64,000 nucleotides of DNA from a bacterium (GTDB taxonomy: Bacteria; Armatimonadota; Abditibacteriia; Abditibacteriales; Abditibacteriaceae), in the NCBI GenBank assembly GCA_004172935.1, contig SDZD01000014.1, forward strand, positions 43,092 through 107,091, given 5' to 3'. Positions 8,126 to 17,242 of this stretch are shown piece by piece. Under the pieces are notes generated by a model. It saw only the letters and a list, made by a program, of their open reading frames with translations, was not told the origin of the DNA and made no database searches. How positions within the stretch are numbered: the first letter of the stretch is position 1; the number at the start of each line of letters is the position of its first letter. Both the position numbers and the translations under genes were made by a program.

Positions 8126-9225
8126 ATCCATTGCAACGATTACTGAGTGGACGCTCTAATGCTCCCACAACTGCTCCGGCAAGCGATGATTTCGCGGGCC
8201 GTTTAGACCTGCTGAACTCGAATGCTGCCAAGGCTCAAACACCTGCACAGGCAATTGCCGTCATGCAGGAATCGGTGGGCATCACCAACGATTTATTTAA
8301 ATCGTTCGCCAAGGCTAAAGAGGAATCCCCTACCTCGGATGCTCCCGCCAAAGCGGAAGAACCTGCACCCGCTGCTGAATCCGAACCCGAAGCAGAGCCG
8401 CCCGCTGCCGACCTCAACGAACCCATTAGCGACAATCCCGACGATGCCGATTTGATGGCCGATGCGCCGCCCAGTGACGCACCTGCGGCGGCTCCCGAAG
8501 CGATTGCCGCCGCTTCGGGTAAAGAGGGCGAAGACGCGCCCAATCCCGAACCAGAAAAGCCGATGGCGAAATCGGTAACCGAGATTATGGCAGACCATGC
8601 CCCTACGAATAACGGCACAGAAGAACCGCTCGTCGATGCGACCGGACTCATTGATGAACTGATTAAGTCGATTGGGGCAACACAACAGCAAGAGGTGGAA
8701 AACGCAACCTCTTTGCAAACCATCATGGATTATCAAGAGCAGCTGGGCGCGATGCTGACGAAATCCATCGAAGGGCAGAAAATCCTGTTCGAACGCCAGA
8801 GCGAGATTTTCGAGCGCTTGGGCGGTATCGAGTCAACACAGACTCAAGCGCAGGAATCTCAGGCCCAGCAATCCGAAGCCCTCAACAAATCCATGAGCAA
8901 AGCGCTACAGGGGGTTTCGCAATACGTGGAAGGGATTCAGCGCCAACCACAGGGCACACCGTCAGGCCGCGCCCCGCTCGCTTCCAACTCGGTGCCGGGT
9001 TTGGCTCTGACCGACGTGCCACAAGCAGAGCAAACCTACAACGGTTGGACGCGCGGTGAACTCAAGAAAAGCATTGAGGGACATATCCGCTCCGACCGCT
9101 GCGTTCAATCCGGCGTCACCAGTTCTCATTTTCTGTCGATTGGTAAAACCGAAAACCTCGCCGACCTTGACCCGCTTATCTTCGAAGTCGCTGCCGCTGA
9201 ACGCGCGCTGTTGACCAAGAAATAA
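8122..9225 (+). CDS. Putative scaffolding / capsid assembly protein
   Basis: The start ATG at 8122 overlaps the protease stop (ATGA). The 367-residue product is acidic and low-complexity in the first half (A, E, P and D-rich, about 65-170). It is followed by a predicted coiled coil rich in Q and E (about 205-280) and a conserved-looking C-terminal part (NGWTRGELKKSIEGHIRSD). A helical, acidic protein between protease and capsid genes is the usual scaffold position. It could also be a capsid fibre or decoration protein. Confidence 0.55.
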   Translation: MNPLQRLLSGRSNAPTTAPASDDFAGRLDLLNSNAAKAQTPAQAIAVMQESVGITNDLFKSFAKAKEESPTSDAPAKAEEPAPAAESEPEAEPPAADLNEPISDNPDDADLMADAPPSDAPAAAPEAIAAASGKEGEDAPNPEPEKPMAKSVTEIMADHAPTNNGTEEPLVDATGLIDELIKSIGATQQQEVENATSLQTIMDYQEQLGAMLTKSIEGQKILFERQSEIFERLGGIESTQTQAQESQAQQSEALNKSMSKALQGVSQYVEGIQRQPQGTPSGRAPLASNSVPGLALTDVPQAEQTYNGWTRGELKKSIEGHIRSDRCVQSGVTSSHFLSIGKTENLADLDPLIFEVAAAERALLTKK

Positions 9226-9301
9226 TCCTGCCCTTTTGGGCAGTCCCCTCGCGGGCACCGCTCCCCAAGAGCGACAGACATCGAAGAGCACCTAAGCCTT
9301 G

Positions 9302-9331
9302 AGCCACCTCCATTATTGGGGGTGGCTTTTT
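9302..9331 (+). terminator. Leader hairpin before the capsid gene
   Basis: Stem AGCCACC / GGTGGCT followed by TTTT. The 5' flank AAGCCTTGAGCC is a variant of the AAGGCCCTGAGCC family. It lies 42 nt upstream of the capsid ATG. Confidence 0.65.
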
Positions 9332-9372
9332 GTGTGGGGCCATTACTACGAAAACAGGAGAAGTTGCACAAC

Positions 9373-10881
9373 ATGCGCAACGGAGACGTTACAGGAAATA
9401 CCCTCAGCTGGGGCGATTTCCAAAAATCTATCGCTGGTACTCTTCAGGAGTCCGGCCAAACCCCCGAACTATCGAGCGCAATGGCCGATTGGTTCATGGA
9501 ATCGGCGCTCACGAAGGGCCTTGGTTCGACTGGCACGCAAGCCATCGCTGGCGTGACCACTGGTGGCGACGCAACTACGATGGAATCCCTCTACGATGAG
9601 GTTGTTTCCACCGAGTTGAACATGAAAGACCACGCGACCATCTGGAATGACCTAGAGAAAGTTCCCGTTCTCGAAGAGTACGTTCAGAAGGTCGATATGA
9701 ACAGTTACGGCGGCGGTCGTCGTCTGGGCTTCATCAACTCGCAGACGCCAACGGGCGGCGTAACGGCCAAAAACCCCAACCTGAAGCGTAACGGTATTCC
9801 GGTGCGCTGGGTCGGTGGGCGATTCCAGACCTTCACGAGCCTGAACTCGCAGCGCACCTTGGGCCTGAACGTTGACCCCGCCGTGGGTAACGCTTCGGAA
9901 CTCAACAGCGAGGCGCGTTTGCAGGCCATGATTCTAAACGCTTCGGAACTGTGCTGGCACGGCGATAACGATGTCAACCCGCTCGAACCGTTCGGCATCA
10001 TCCCGCAGGTTCGCGAGGCTTATTCCAAGAAAAAGCCGACCCGCATCAACATGAAGGGCTTGCCCATCACGCGCGACTTTGTACCTAAGCTTCGCCAGAT
10101 GCTGCGCAACGCGGGCGGTGGCTGGACTCACTTCTACGGTGCGCCTACCATGTACGCGGACTTGGAATTGTCGTTGCTTGATTCGATTCGTCGCGCCGAT
10201 GGTGACCGCGCCTCGCTGGGCATGTATTCGGATGAAGCTATCATCCGCGATCTCGGCGGCAACCGCGCCACCGCGAAACTGCGCGAAGATCAGTTCTTGG
10301 AAACGCTGGGCGACGATAGTTTCTCCGCCGACCCGGATGCGCCGATTCGTCCTAGCGCTGTTGCTGCAGCTGCCGCTACCGCAACGGCTGCCAACTTCTG
10401 GGGTTCGTATCTGGCTCAGGCCACGTATTACTACTCTGTCTGTGCGGTTGGTATCAACGGTCGCTCGGCTGTTCGCACCGCCACGGCTTCCGTGTTGGTC
10501 GGCACGACTGAAAAGGTCAACCTCACCATCACCAACGCCGATGCGGGGACCGTCTTTTTCGAGGTGTACCGTGGTACTACGGCGTCGAACCGTCAGTACC
10601 TGGGTCGCATCTCTGCGACGGGCAAAGTCGCGGGCGACACCGTGGTGTTCGTGGACGATGGCGAGTTCTACCCCGGCACCTCGCAGGCTGTTGCGCTCAC
10701 CATCAAAGCGATGAAGCGCTGCAAATCGATTCACATCTGCCAGTTGTTGCCGACCACGAAAGTGGAGCTTCCCGGCGAACTGGTCGCGAAACAGGGCGGT
10801 TGGATCTGCGGTTTCACCCCGCGCGTACTCAACGAAGAACACAACATCGTGCTGGAAAACGTTGGGCGCTACGTCGCTTAA
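9373..10881 (+). CDS. Major capsid protein with inserted Ig/FnIII-like domain
   Basis: The ATG at 9373 follows an AGGAG about 12 nt upstream. The product is 502 residues. It follows the protease and scaffold-like genes and has the composition of an HK97-fold capsid: an N-terminal helical arm, a G-rich central part with RRLGF, RWVGGRFQT and NPLEPFGIIPQV, and a helical spine near 230-300. Residues about 345-450 (starting RPSAVAAAAATAT) form a T, A and V-rich beta domain that resembles an FnIII or Ig-like decoration module, with YYYSVCAVGINGRS and FFEVYRGTT as FnIII-like strands. The core resumes with IKAMKRCKSIHICQLLPT. The call rests on context and architecture. Confidence 0.7.
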   Translation: MRNGDVTGNTLSWGDFQKSIAGTLQESGQTPELSSAMADWFMESALTKGLGSTGTQAIAGVTTGGDATTMESLYDEVVSTELNMKDHATIWNDLEKVPVLEEYVQKVDMNSYGGGRRLGFINSQTPTGGVTAKNPNLKRNGIPVRWVGGRFQTFTSLNSQRTLGLNVDPAVGNASELNSEARLQAMILNASELCWHGDNDVNPLEPFGIIPQVREAYSKKKPTRINMKGLPITRDFVPKLRQMLRNAGGGWTHFYGAPTMYADLELSLLDSIRRADGDRASLGMYSDEAIIRDLGGNRATAKLREDQFLETLGDDSFSADPDAPIRPSAVAAAAATATAANFWGSYLAQATYYYSVCAVGINGRSAVRTATASVLVGTTEKVNLTITNADAGTVFFEVYRGTTASNRQYLGRISATGKVAGDTVVFVDDGEFYPGTSQAVALTIKAMKRCKSIHICQLLPTTKVELPGELVAKQGGWICGFTPRVLNEEHNIVLENVGRYVA

Positions 10882-10898
10882 ACGAGAATTTCAATAGA

Positions 10899-10939
10899 AT
10901 AGGCGCGGCCACTTCCAACGGTTGCCGCGCCTATTTTTT
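10899..10939 (+). terminator. Intrinsic terminator after the capsid gene
   Basis: Stem TAGGCGCGGC / GCCGCGCCTA (10900-10909, 10924-10933) followed by six T. It is expected to attenuate read-through from the highly expressed capsid gene. Confidence 0.85.
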
Positions 10940-10997
10940 ATAATTGCTTTCGTAGTTGAAAAGCGCGCCGATTTCGCGCCTTCATCTCACATTCCAA

Positions 10998-12083
10998 ATG
11001 GCTACACAAACCCTTGAACCGGGGGCACCCATCGTCTCGTCCACGGCCCCCCGCACCGCACCCGCTGCGCCACAACTCGTCACGCTTCAGTGTTCGGAGA
11101 GATTCGACCACGTATGGGGCACACAGATGGCTTCCAGCGTTGGTCCCATCAATATCTCAGAGGATGGCTCCGTCGAAGTCCCAGTAGACGTAGCCGCCAA
11201 ACTCCTCGCCCGTCGTCCCATCCCCGACCCTGAATCTGGCAACGAAAAAGGTGAACCGATGTTCACAGCTTCGGACGACGAACTCACAGCCATCGCGGAT
11301 TTCCAACTCAATCAATCCGGCCAAACCAGCGAGACGGTTAGCTCCATTAATCGCAAGCTGGTCTATATCGAATGCCCGGGCATGGCTCAGGAGCGTATGA
11401 ACGTGCGCGACCCTGAAACCGACAAGCAGGTCGGAGTTGATTTCGATGAAGACGGCATGGCCGTTGTCACCGTCTACATCTACGAAAAGATGCGCGGTGG
11501 TTTTGGTGGCGATGGAACAAGCAAAGCCGAAGACGCGGCACCAATCTATCTTCGTGGCACAGTCGGGGAAGATGGTGTTTCCGGCTACTTTGACGACGAT
11601 GCGCCATCGAGTGGCCCCGTTGGTTCAGCGCGCGTCGATAACGGAGATATTATTGGCGTCGAAGTCGAAGACACGGATCACTCGCGACCGGAGCCACAAA
11701 CCACGCCCTCGGCTCGGCTTATCGAGGAATTTAACAAGTCGAGCGAAACCGCTACAACAAGCGAAACGCCAACCGACACCGAAACCAATACGGCGCAAAT
11801 CTCGACGAACACCACGGACAAACCTTCAACGCCTGCTCCCCCCACCTTCATCGACTCGCTGAAAAAAGCGATTGGCGCTCCAGCTACCGCTGCACTGGCC
11901 GCAGAGGGCTTCGACACCGAAGCGGAGATTCGCGCAGCGAGCAAGGAAGCCCTGCAAAAAGTGAAAGGTATTGGAGATAGCAAAACGTTCATCAAACTCT
12001 GGGCAGCCATTCATCCAGACGAGGCGAACGCTTCCAACACCGCTCCGACCGACACTACCACCACTACAAACACGGCGTCCTAA
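10998..12083 (+). CDS. Virion-associated hypothetical protein with HhH-like C-terminus
   Basis: This 361-residue protein starts at the ATG at 10998; the 14 codons upstream cover a T-rich leader. Residues 1-230 include beta-rich parts and an acidic stretch. Residues 230-300 are a T, S, P and E-rich linker. Residues about 300-345 (ATAALAAEGFDTEAEIRAAS, then LQKVKGIGDSKTF) resemble a helix-hairpin-helix/SAM-like DNA-binding unit. Its position between capsid and connector genes suggests a head or DNA-associated structural protein. No closer family recognised. Confidence 0.5.
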   Translation: MATQTLEPGAPIVSSTAPRTAPAAPQLVTLQCSERFDHVWGTQMASSVGPINISEDGSVEVPVDVAAKLLARRPIPDPESGNEKGEPMFTASDDELTAIADFQLNQSGQTSETVSSINRKLVYIECPGMAQERMNVRDPETDKQVGVDFDEDGMAVVTVYIYEKMRGGFGGDGTSKAEDAAPIYLRGTVGEDGVSGYFDDDAPSSGPVGSARVDNGDIIGVEVEDTDHSRPEPQTTPSARLIEEFNKSSETATTSETPTDTETNTAQISTNTTDKPSTPAPPTFIDSLKKAIGAPATAALAAEGFDTEAEIRAASKEALQKVKGIGDSKTFIKLWAAIHPDEANASNTAPTDTTTTTNTAS

Positions 12084-12109
12084 CCGCCAATCAATCCATA
12101 AAGGCCCTG

Positions 12110-12146
12110 AGCCGCGCTTCTTCCGAGAAGCGCGGCTTTTTCATTT
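12110..12146 (+). terminator. Leader hairpin/terminator with conserved GGCCCTGAGCCGC flank
   Basis: A 12-bp perfect stem (AGCCGCGCTTCT / AGAAGCGCGGCT) with a TCCG loop and a T-rich tail. The 5' flank AAAGGCCCTGAGCC is shared with five other sites. It lies 15 nt upstream of the next ATG. Confidence 0.8.
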
Positions 12147-12160
12147 TTAAACCGATTTTT

Positions 12161-12562
12161 ATGAGCAAGAACCTTCGCAATCGCCCCGTGCCCCAAGACT
12201 TGAACGCCCTGTTTGGCGTTGCTCCTACCCCCGCTCCCCTTATCACCGACTTGGTGGAGCCAACACCAGTACCTGCTGCACCTGTTTCCGGCGAACGCCA
12301 ACGATTGGTCACGCAGGAATTGCAGCTCGCCGTCGCGCTCATCGTGAACGATTACGGTGACCCAACAATCAACAAGATTGGCAAAACGCAGGGCGGTAAA
12401 CCCAAAGTCGAATTCTCCTTCTTGCTCAAACCCGGCGAAACAGCACGAGGTGTAGAGCAGGATTTTTGGAGCAAGCGCATGACGGGGGAAATCTCGACCA
12501 TCTTCACCGTGACCCGCTCTCTCAAAAAGCGCATCGACCGTTTAGCCGACCTCGCGGAGTAA
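12161..12562 (+). CDS. Hypothetical protein, head module
   Basis: This 133-residue protein has a P-rich N-terminus (residues 20-45) and a beta-rich C-terminal domain with KTQGGKPKVEFSFLLKPGE. It sits between a structural protein and the head-tail adaptor gene, 3 bp from the latter, and begins just after a leader hairpin. It could be a head decoration or completion protein. No family recognised. Confidence 0.5.
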   Translation: MSKNLRNRPVPQDLNALFGVAPTPAPLITDLVEPTPVPAAPVSGERQRLVTQELQLAVALIVNDYGDPTINKIGKTQGGKPKVEFSFLLKPGETARGVEQDFWSKRMTGEISTIFTVTRSLKKRIDRLADLAE

Positions 12563-12565
12563 GCC

Positions 12566-13438
12566 ATGCCCGAACCGCTTCTCGTATCGGTTGCCCGCGT
12601 GCGAAAAGCGCTTGCGGGCCGCTCAATGGCGCGTTTCATCGAAGCGCTGGGCACAAGCGACACGGAGCGCGACAAGGAAATCGCGCTCCTGATTCGCGCG
12701 GCGCAGGCTGACTTTGAAACGCATTGCGGCGTGTGTTTGTTTCATACCCGCATCGTGACCCGTCCGGCCCCTCCCGACATGGTTCGCCGCAGTGCGAGCG
12801 AAGTCGGCGATTATGATCGTCTCGAAGATGGGCATTCCTATTTCCAAGACGATTTTCGCAGTGGTGGCGCCGTATCGGTCAAATTGACGAAGCGCCCGGT
12901 ACTGTCGATTGAATCGGCGGGCTTGCACTGGGGCGCGTGGCAGAACTCGAACTTTCTATGGAAGTTCCCCAAAGGCTGGACGATGCCGGAAGCGCGGCTG
13001 GGCTATGTGCATATCGCGCCCGCGTGGGGTGGGGGAGCTGCGAGTGGGCAGGGCGGCATCCTCACCATCCCTCTCGCGTACACCGGAATCGGCACGCGGG
13101 GGCAAGCCATGCCTATTCTGTTGGCCATCAACTACACGGCGGGCTTTGTCCCCTACGAGTTCAACGCTGATACGGACGATCTGCACGACGCCTGCCCCGA
13201 TTTCGAGCAGATTCGCATTGTCGCGGAAGGTGTGCGTTCATTGGCCGCTCTCAAGATTTTGAAGCAAACCCGGTTTGCGAAGGGCGCGGGCGGTGGCAGT
13301 ATCGCCATCGACGGTATTTCTCAGACGCACGCAAACAATCGTTTTGCCGACGAAATCAAAGAGATGGCTGCCGACGTGGATGCCGCGAAAGCGGTGCTGA
13401 AAGAGAGCATGAGCGGCGCCTCCTTCATGTTCGCCTAA
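12566..13438 (+). CDS. Putative head-tail connector (adaptor)
   Basis: This 290-residue protein has a helical N-terminus with LLIRAAQADFETHCG, similar to the start of gp6/gp15-like adaptors (a DNA-packaging helix bundle that contacts the portal). The middle contains an inserted beta region. The C-terminus is helical again (FEQIRIVAEGVRSLAALKIL). The position after capsid genes and before the head-closure and minor tail genes supports the call. It is larger than the usual 100-200 residues because of the insertion. Confidence 0.55.
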   Translation: MPEPLLVSVARVRKALAGRSMARFIEALGTSDTERDKEIALLIRAAQADFETHCGVCLFHTRIVTRPAPPDMVRRSASEVGDYDRLEDGHSYFQDDFRSGGAVSVKLTKRPVLSIESAGLHWGAWQNSNFLWKFPKGWTMPEARLGYVHIAPAWGGGAASGQGGILTIPLAYTGIGTRGQAMPILLAINYTAGFVPYEFNADTDDLHDACPDFEQIRIVAEGVRSLAALKILKQTRFAKGAGGGSIAIDGISQTHANNRFADEIKEMAADVDAAKAVLKESMSGASFMFA

Positions 13439-13449
13439 TCATTCAAACC

Positions 13450-14145
13450 ATGAACGACTTTATTGATATAGATGCGGAGGATACCCGCGAACTGGTTCAA
13501 GATCGGGGAGAACCGTTCGCGTGGGATAAAGCTCACCCGTGTCCCTGCTCCCAGTCAAAGGACGCCGAGGATGAAAGTACCGATGCGGAGTCGTGCGAGT
13601 TCGGTTGTGAGAACGGCTTCCTGTTCGAACGTCAAACGCTACGTGCGGGCATCGTTGCAATTGTAACCAACTACAACAAGACGGTGTATCATCCCGATTT
13701 TGGGAGAGTCCCGTCCGGCACAGCGGATTGGATCGGTATGGCGGATGAGGTGAGGCTGGGCGACCGTGACCGCATCACATTGACATCTGATGCGCGTGCG
13801 GAATCGGTGCGCGAACTGGTAAAGCGCAGTGTTTCTGGCGATTACGATTCGCTGGCCCATCCCGCCGTGCTGCGGGTACTCGAAGTGCGGCGCGGCACCA
13901 CGGCCTACACACGCGGCACGCACTTCACTCTGGAATCGAACGCACAGGATTCGCGCTTGAAGTGGCTGACGCCAACTCGCCCGCCAGTGGGTGAATTCTA
14001 TTCGATTGAATACGAGAAGTGCCCGCGCCTACAGGTACTCATGGATTCGCTGCGTCCCGCTCGTGGCAACATGGCGGGCCTCAAGCTCGTACAACGCCTC
14101 AAGCTGACTATTCTTCCTCTCATTGAAAAAGGCGGTGCGCAATGA
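13450..14145 (+). CDS. Putative head-closure/neck protein with Cys cluster
   Basis: This 231-residue protein has an N-terminal CPCSQ ... CEFGCENG cluster (about residues 31-59) that could bind zinc, then a beta-rich part. Its place in the gene order is that of the head-closure (stopper) protein. RRGTTAYTRGTHFTLESNA resembles the beta hairpins of such proteins. It overlaps the next gene by 4 nt. Confidence 0.45.
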   Translation: MNDFIDIDAEDTRELVQDRGEPFAWDKAHPCPCSQSKDAEDESTDAESCEFGCENGFLFERQTLRAGIVAIVTNYNKTVYHPDFGRVPSGTADWIGMADEVRLGDRDRITLTSDARAESVRELVKRSVSGDYDSLAHPAVLRVLEVRRGTTAYTRGTHFTLESNAQDSRLKWLTPTRPPVGEFYSIEYEKCPRLQVLMDSLRPARGNMAGLKLVQRLKLTILPLIEKGGAQ

Positions 14146-14354
14146 ACGACGCGATTCGCCGTGAAATCGAAGATGAGTTGGGGCCGCTTGCGGAGAAGGC
14201 TAAAAAGGCTGGAGACCTCTCTTTGCAAGCGGCTCTTTTAGTCGTGCGTGCGTTATCAGCAGCTCCCAAAGCCAAGCGCGAATCGTTGCTTGCCAAATAT
14301 GTTTTTGTGGGCGGCGTGCTGCTCAATCCACCAAAGTCGAGGAAACGACGATGA
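14142..14354 (+). CDS. Small helical protein, neck module
   Basis: This 70-residue protein has a charged N-terminal helix (REIEDELGPLAEKAKKAG), a second hydrophobic stretch and a basic C-terminus (KSRKRR). ATGA overlaps on both sides show coupled translation with neck proteins. Function unknown; it may be an assembly factor. Confidence 0.55.
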   Translation: MNDAIRREIEDELGPLAEKAKKAGDLSLQAALLVVRALSAAPKAKRESLLAKYVFVGGVLLNPPKSRKRR

Positions 14355-15157
14355 ATGGGACTTGGGACGTGCATTCGCTGGCATCGGGCAACGGCGAACT
14401 GGCGGAGTTGGCGCAAAGCTTCGATTCGTTTCCCGGCGGTCTTGGCCCGGTCGCGCGGGCACGTCGTGCGAACGAGAAGGGCAAAGCGGTTGGCGCGACG
14501 CTGGCCGCGCCGTTTCTGGGCGGCGAAACAAACAGGCGTGAGCCGCTTCGTCTGAGAGTAGTAGGGCGTCCTTCTCTACGTATCACGCGCGAGATCGGCG
14601 GTTCGACCGTAATCACGCTGCGGCGCAACATATCGAACATGGAAGCGCTTTCAAGCGCCGATATGGAATTCGTGCAGACCTGGGGAGAGGCGGTTCTCAA
14701 ACATTTGCGCGATTTGTCGCGCGGCCCGTACTCAGCGGCGCGGCTGCGCGCGATGGGGCACCCCTATGGTTACGCGGAATCACCGCTCAAAGGCGACGCC
14801 GCTTTCAAAGGGCGCAAAGTCCCCCGGCGTGCGGGTATCGGCAATCCCAAAGGCGTTCGCGGCGCGGTACCGACCATGTCCGTTATCAACTCACAAAGTG
14901 GTAACCTCGCCCGCTCGTGGTCGATGGAGTGGGAGCGAGACGAACGCGGCTTTGAGGTACGATTTCGCAACAGCGCCGAATATGGGTGGTATCTGGCACA
15001 CGGTACAACCCGGATGCAGGCTCACGGCCCGTGGACGTACTCGCCGCTTTCCCATCTGCGCAAACTCGACTCGCAGATACAGGCAACAATCCGGCGCGCG
15101 AGGCTTCGCCAGAACTCGGAGCGCATCATCGACAACATGATTGCGGCGGCGAGCTGA
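14351..15157 (+). CDS. Putative minor tail/neck protein (HK97 gp10-like position)
   Basis: This 268-residue basic protein starts at the ATG at 14351, overlapping the previous stop. The C-terminal half (LARSWSMEWE, EVRFRNSAEYGWYLAHGT, then SQIQATIRRARLRQ) matches the general pattern of HK97 gp10-type neck proteins, with the Y-A/W-x-x-x-x-H-G-T segment. The N-terminal part is G, A and R-rich. It sits directly before the tail terminator. Confidence 0.55.
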   Translation: MNGTWDVHSLASGNGELAELAQSFDSFPGGLGPVARARRANEKGKAVGATLAAPFLGGETNRREPLRLRVVGRPSLRITREIGGSTVITLRRNISNMEALSSADMEFVQTWGEAVLKHLRDLSRGPYSAARLRAMGHPYGYAESPLKGDAAFKGRKVPRRAGIGNPKGVRGAVPTMSVINSQSGNLARSWSMEWERDERGFEVRFRNSAEYGWYLAHGTTRMQAHGPWTYSPLSHLRKLDSQIQATIRRARLRQNSERIIDNMIAAAS

Positions 15158-15250
15158 CTACTTTTTTGGGCGAAAAATATTCCAAAACTATGCGTACTCT
15201 ACTTTTGCGCAAAAATTTGAGAGGCCGTTTTTAGAAAATAGAGCGCTCTC

Positions 15251-15280
15251 AACCCACTAAAACCCACTGGTACCCACTAG
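15251..15280 (+). repeat. Three 10-bp direct repeats upstream of tail-terminator gene
   Basis: Three copies of (A/T)ACCCACTNN stand in exact 10-bp register (AACCCACTAA, AACCCACTGG, TACCCACTAG), ending 7 nt before the ATG. The spacing places them on the same face of the helix, which suggests a binding site. They cover the position of a ribosome-binding site. Confidence 0.55.
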
Positions 15281-15287
15281 AAATACG

Positions 15288-15875
15288 ATGTCTATTGCTC
15301 CTAATCCCACTGCCGAAGAACTGTACGATGCGCTCGAAGCCTCTAATATTCGCCTCGACAAAATTTGGTCGGGCCTGAAAGAAGTGCTGGCGCGCAAGAT
15401 GCCGGACATGGTCGCCCTCTACAATGAGAAGAATGGGCGCACTGGTAGCTCGGCCTTAGTTGCCCCCAACGAATACTACACGGGTGGCGAAGACCTGAAA
15501 GAGAAACCACTTCCGGCCATTGTGGTCGGCGGTGAACTCGAATTTAGCGCGGCGGGTCCAAGCGCCCAGTTCGCGGACTCGTCCACCTGTATCTGGGTGG
15601 TGTGCGCTCCCAAAACCACGCGCGCGGCTGTGCGTGATGCAACGATTCTGGCGCATCTGGCGTGGGCAGTCGTGAACGGCTACCAGAGGGGTTATCGCAA
15701 CGAAGCCAATCAACGCTTGTGGACGGGGCTCACGCCGTCAGGCGTGCGCGCGATTCCAAAGAATGAGCAGTCGCTGTATGGCGGCTTCTATATCGCCCTC
15801 GATGTATCGCAGGGTCCATCGCCGACCAGCGCGTCGATGTGGTCGCGCGAAAGCGAGCAAATCGAAACTCCTTAA
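15288..15875 (+). CDS. Putative tail terminator protein
   Basis: This 195-residue protein has an N-terminal helical part, a middle region with LPAIVVGGELEFSAAGP and IWVVCAPKTTRAAVRDATIL, and SLYGGFYIALDVSQ at the C-terminus. This alternation fits a tail-completion protein (gpU/Gp37-like fold). The gene lies directly upstream of the major tail protein, separated by a promoter-like gap of about 200 bp. Confidence 0.45.
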   Translation: MSIAPNPTAEELYDALEASNIRLDKIWSGLKEVLARKMPDMVALYNEKNGRTGSSALVAPNEYYTGGEDLKEKPLPAIVVGGELEFSAAGPSAQFADSSTCIWVVCAPKTTRAAVRDATILAHLAWAVVNGYQRGYRNEANQRLWTGLTPSGVRAIPKNEQSLYGGFYIALDVSQGPSPTSASMWSRESEQIETP

Positions 15876-16026
15876 GGGAGTGCGCTAAAATAAGTAGTGC
15901 TTCGCGAGCGCCTTATTGTCCTGAGAGGGCATTTTGGAAAATAAGACGCACGCTTATTTCATTTCGTGAACTAACGACATCGCCGAGCCGCATTGACGGC
16001 CAAATCCATTTTTAGAAGGCCCTGAG

Positions 16027-16055
16027 CCGCTTCCTCGAAAGAGGGGGCGGTTTTT
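16027..16055 (+). terminator. Leader hairpin before the major tail gene
   Basis: Stem CCGCTTCCTC / GAGGGGGCGG with a GAAA loop, then five T. The 5' flank AAGGCCCTGAG is conserved. A Shine-Dalgarno AAGGAG follows at 16063-16068. The preceding gap (15876-16020) has AT-rich patches, including CTAAAATAA near 15885, that could be a promoter. Confidence 0.75.
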
Positions 16056-16077
16056 GTTTGGGCAAGGAGTAAGAACA

Positions 16078-17133
16078 ATGGCGGCTACAACAGCCGGAGC
16101 CACCTATGGTGGCCTTATCGCGCGTGGTGGGCAAGGCGGGTTTTGTAAGTTCGGTCTAGAAACGAACAATGGCGCAAGCGGCGCCGGAATGCTGAAACCG
16201 GGCGTTCTGGATGCGAGTGAGGGTGTGTATCCTGCCGCGCCAACGCTGCTTTCGCATGTGGGTTACACAGATCAACCCACGTTTCAAATCGGTCAGAATG
16301 GCGGTGAGTTTCGCGGCATCGGTACGTACCGCGCCCTGAAACTCACCAAAGGGCGTCGTGATGTATCAGTGCGCACCAACATGCGCATTGGCAACTACCA
16401 GTTCCTGCGCTACGGTCTGCGTAGCGCGGGCGTGGGCGGCTCCTCCACGTACAAAGGCTTGCCAGTGATGTGTGTGGCGGGCGGCTCGTATGACGAGTTC
16501 GACGAGGGATTTTGCTGGCTGGCCCGCTATGCCCTGATGCGCGAGTTTTCGTTCACCTTTACGGATGGCCCCAACTCACCAGTTACCGCGAACTCGGAAC
16601 TGTGGGCATTGGGACTCGACCGCCTCGGTGCAGCGCAAGCCTCCACCGGAGTCACCGCAACAACGGGATCCAACTCGCTGTATGTGGCGGGTGGCGAGCC
16701 ATTGCTGTGGCAACACGCTCGATGGTTGATTCCGTACCAAAATAAGCTCACGGAGTTCAAATCGGTACTCAAGTCGGTCACTGTGACGGTGACCAACGAA
16801 CTTGAGCGCGTGAACTGCAACTTCGACTGGGGCGATGATAAACCGGGATCGCGCACGCCGATTTACATCAACCCACTGGCTGAGTCGGTCAAGGTGTCGT
16901 ACACGTTGCACGACATGCTGCCACCTGAGTTTCTGGACGCGACGGCGAACGCCACCAACATGGGCCAAATCGTATTGGAAGCAACGGACGCCAAAGCGGG
17001 TGGCACGAAGACTATGACGTGCGTAATCGACAACAACTTAATTAATAATTTCTCGATGCAGGGGGTGGCCCCAACTGCGAAGTTGGATTTCAGCATGGAT
17101 ACCATGTCGTCGTTCATCTCTATCTCGGCTTAA
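16078..17133 (+). CDS. Major tail tube protein
   Basis: The start ATG at 16078 has an AAGGAG Shine-Dalgarno 9 nt upstream; the in-frame upstream codons cover the leader hairpin. The 351-residue product is G, A and T-rich and beta-rich, with an N-terminal GATYGGLIARGG, central TKGRRDVSVRTNMRIGNYQF and a C-terminal FSMQGVAPTAKLDFSM. This resembles long-tail tube proteins. It sits between the tail terminator and the frameshifted chaperone, which is the standard siphovirus position. Confidence 0.7.
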   Translation: MAATTAGATYGGLIARGGQGGFCKFGLETNNGASGAGMLKPGVLDASEGVYPAAPTLLSHVGYTDQPTFQIGQNGGEFRGIGTYRALKLTKGRRDVSVRTNMRIGNYQFLRYGLRSAGVGGSSTYKGLPVMCVAGGSYDEFDEGFCWLARYALMREFSFTFTDGPNSPVTANSELWALGLDRLGAAQASTGVTATTGSNSLYVAGGEPLLWQHARWLIPYQNKLTEFKSVLKSVTVTVTNELERVNCNFDWGDDKPGSRTPIYINPLAESVKVSYTLHDMLPPEFLDATANATNMGQIVLEATDAKAGGTKTMTCVIDNNLINNFSMQGVAPTAKLDFSMDTMSSFISISA

Positions 17134-17188
17134 GCAGCAGCTACTCGCTTTTTTGTGTTGTAAAATCTATTGCAATACAAAAAGGCCC

Positions 17189-17220
17189 AGAGCCGCGACT
17201 ATTGCTAGTCGCGGCTCTTT
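17189..17220 (+). terminator. Leader hairpin before the tail chaperone gene
   Basis: A 13-bp perfect stem (17189-17201 with 17206-17218, TTGC loop), then TT. The 5' flank AAAGGCCCAGAGCCGC is of the conserved family. Upstream is GTTGTAAAATCT (17157-17168), a promoter-like -10 also seen at 7109 and 37646. Confidence 0.8.
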
Positions 17221-17242
17221 TCGTTTGTCAGGTGCCTTTTTG

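Noticed and set aside
9934..10842. A 302-residue leftward frame opposite the capsid gene
   Set aside because: It is R-rich shadow coding that results from the codon bias of the capsid gene.
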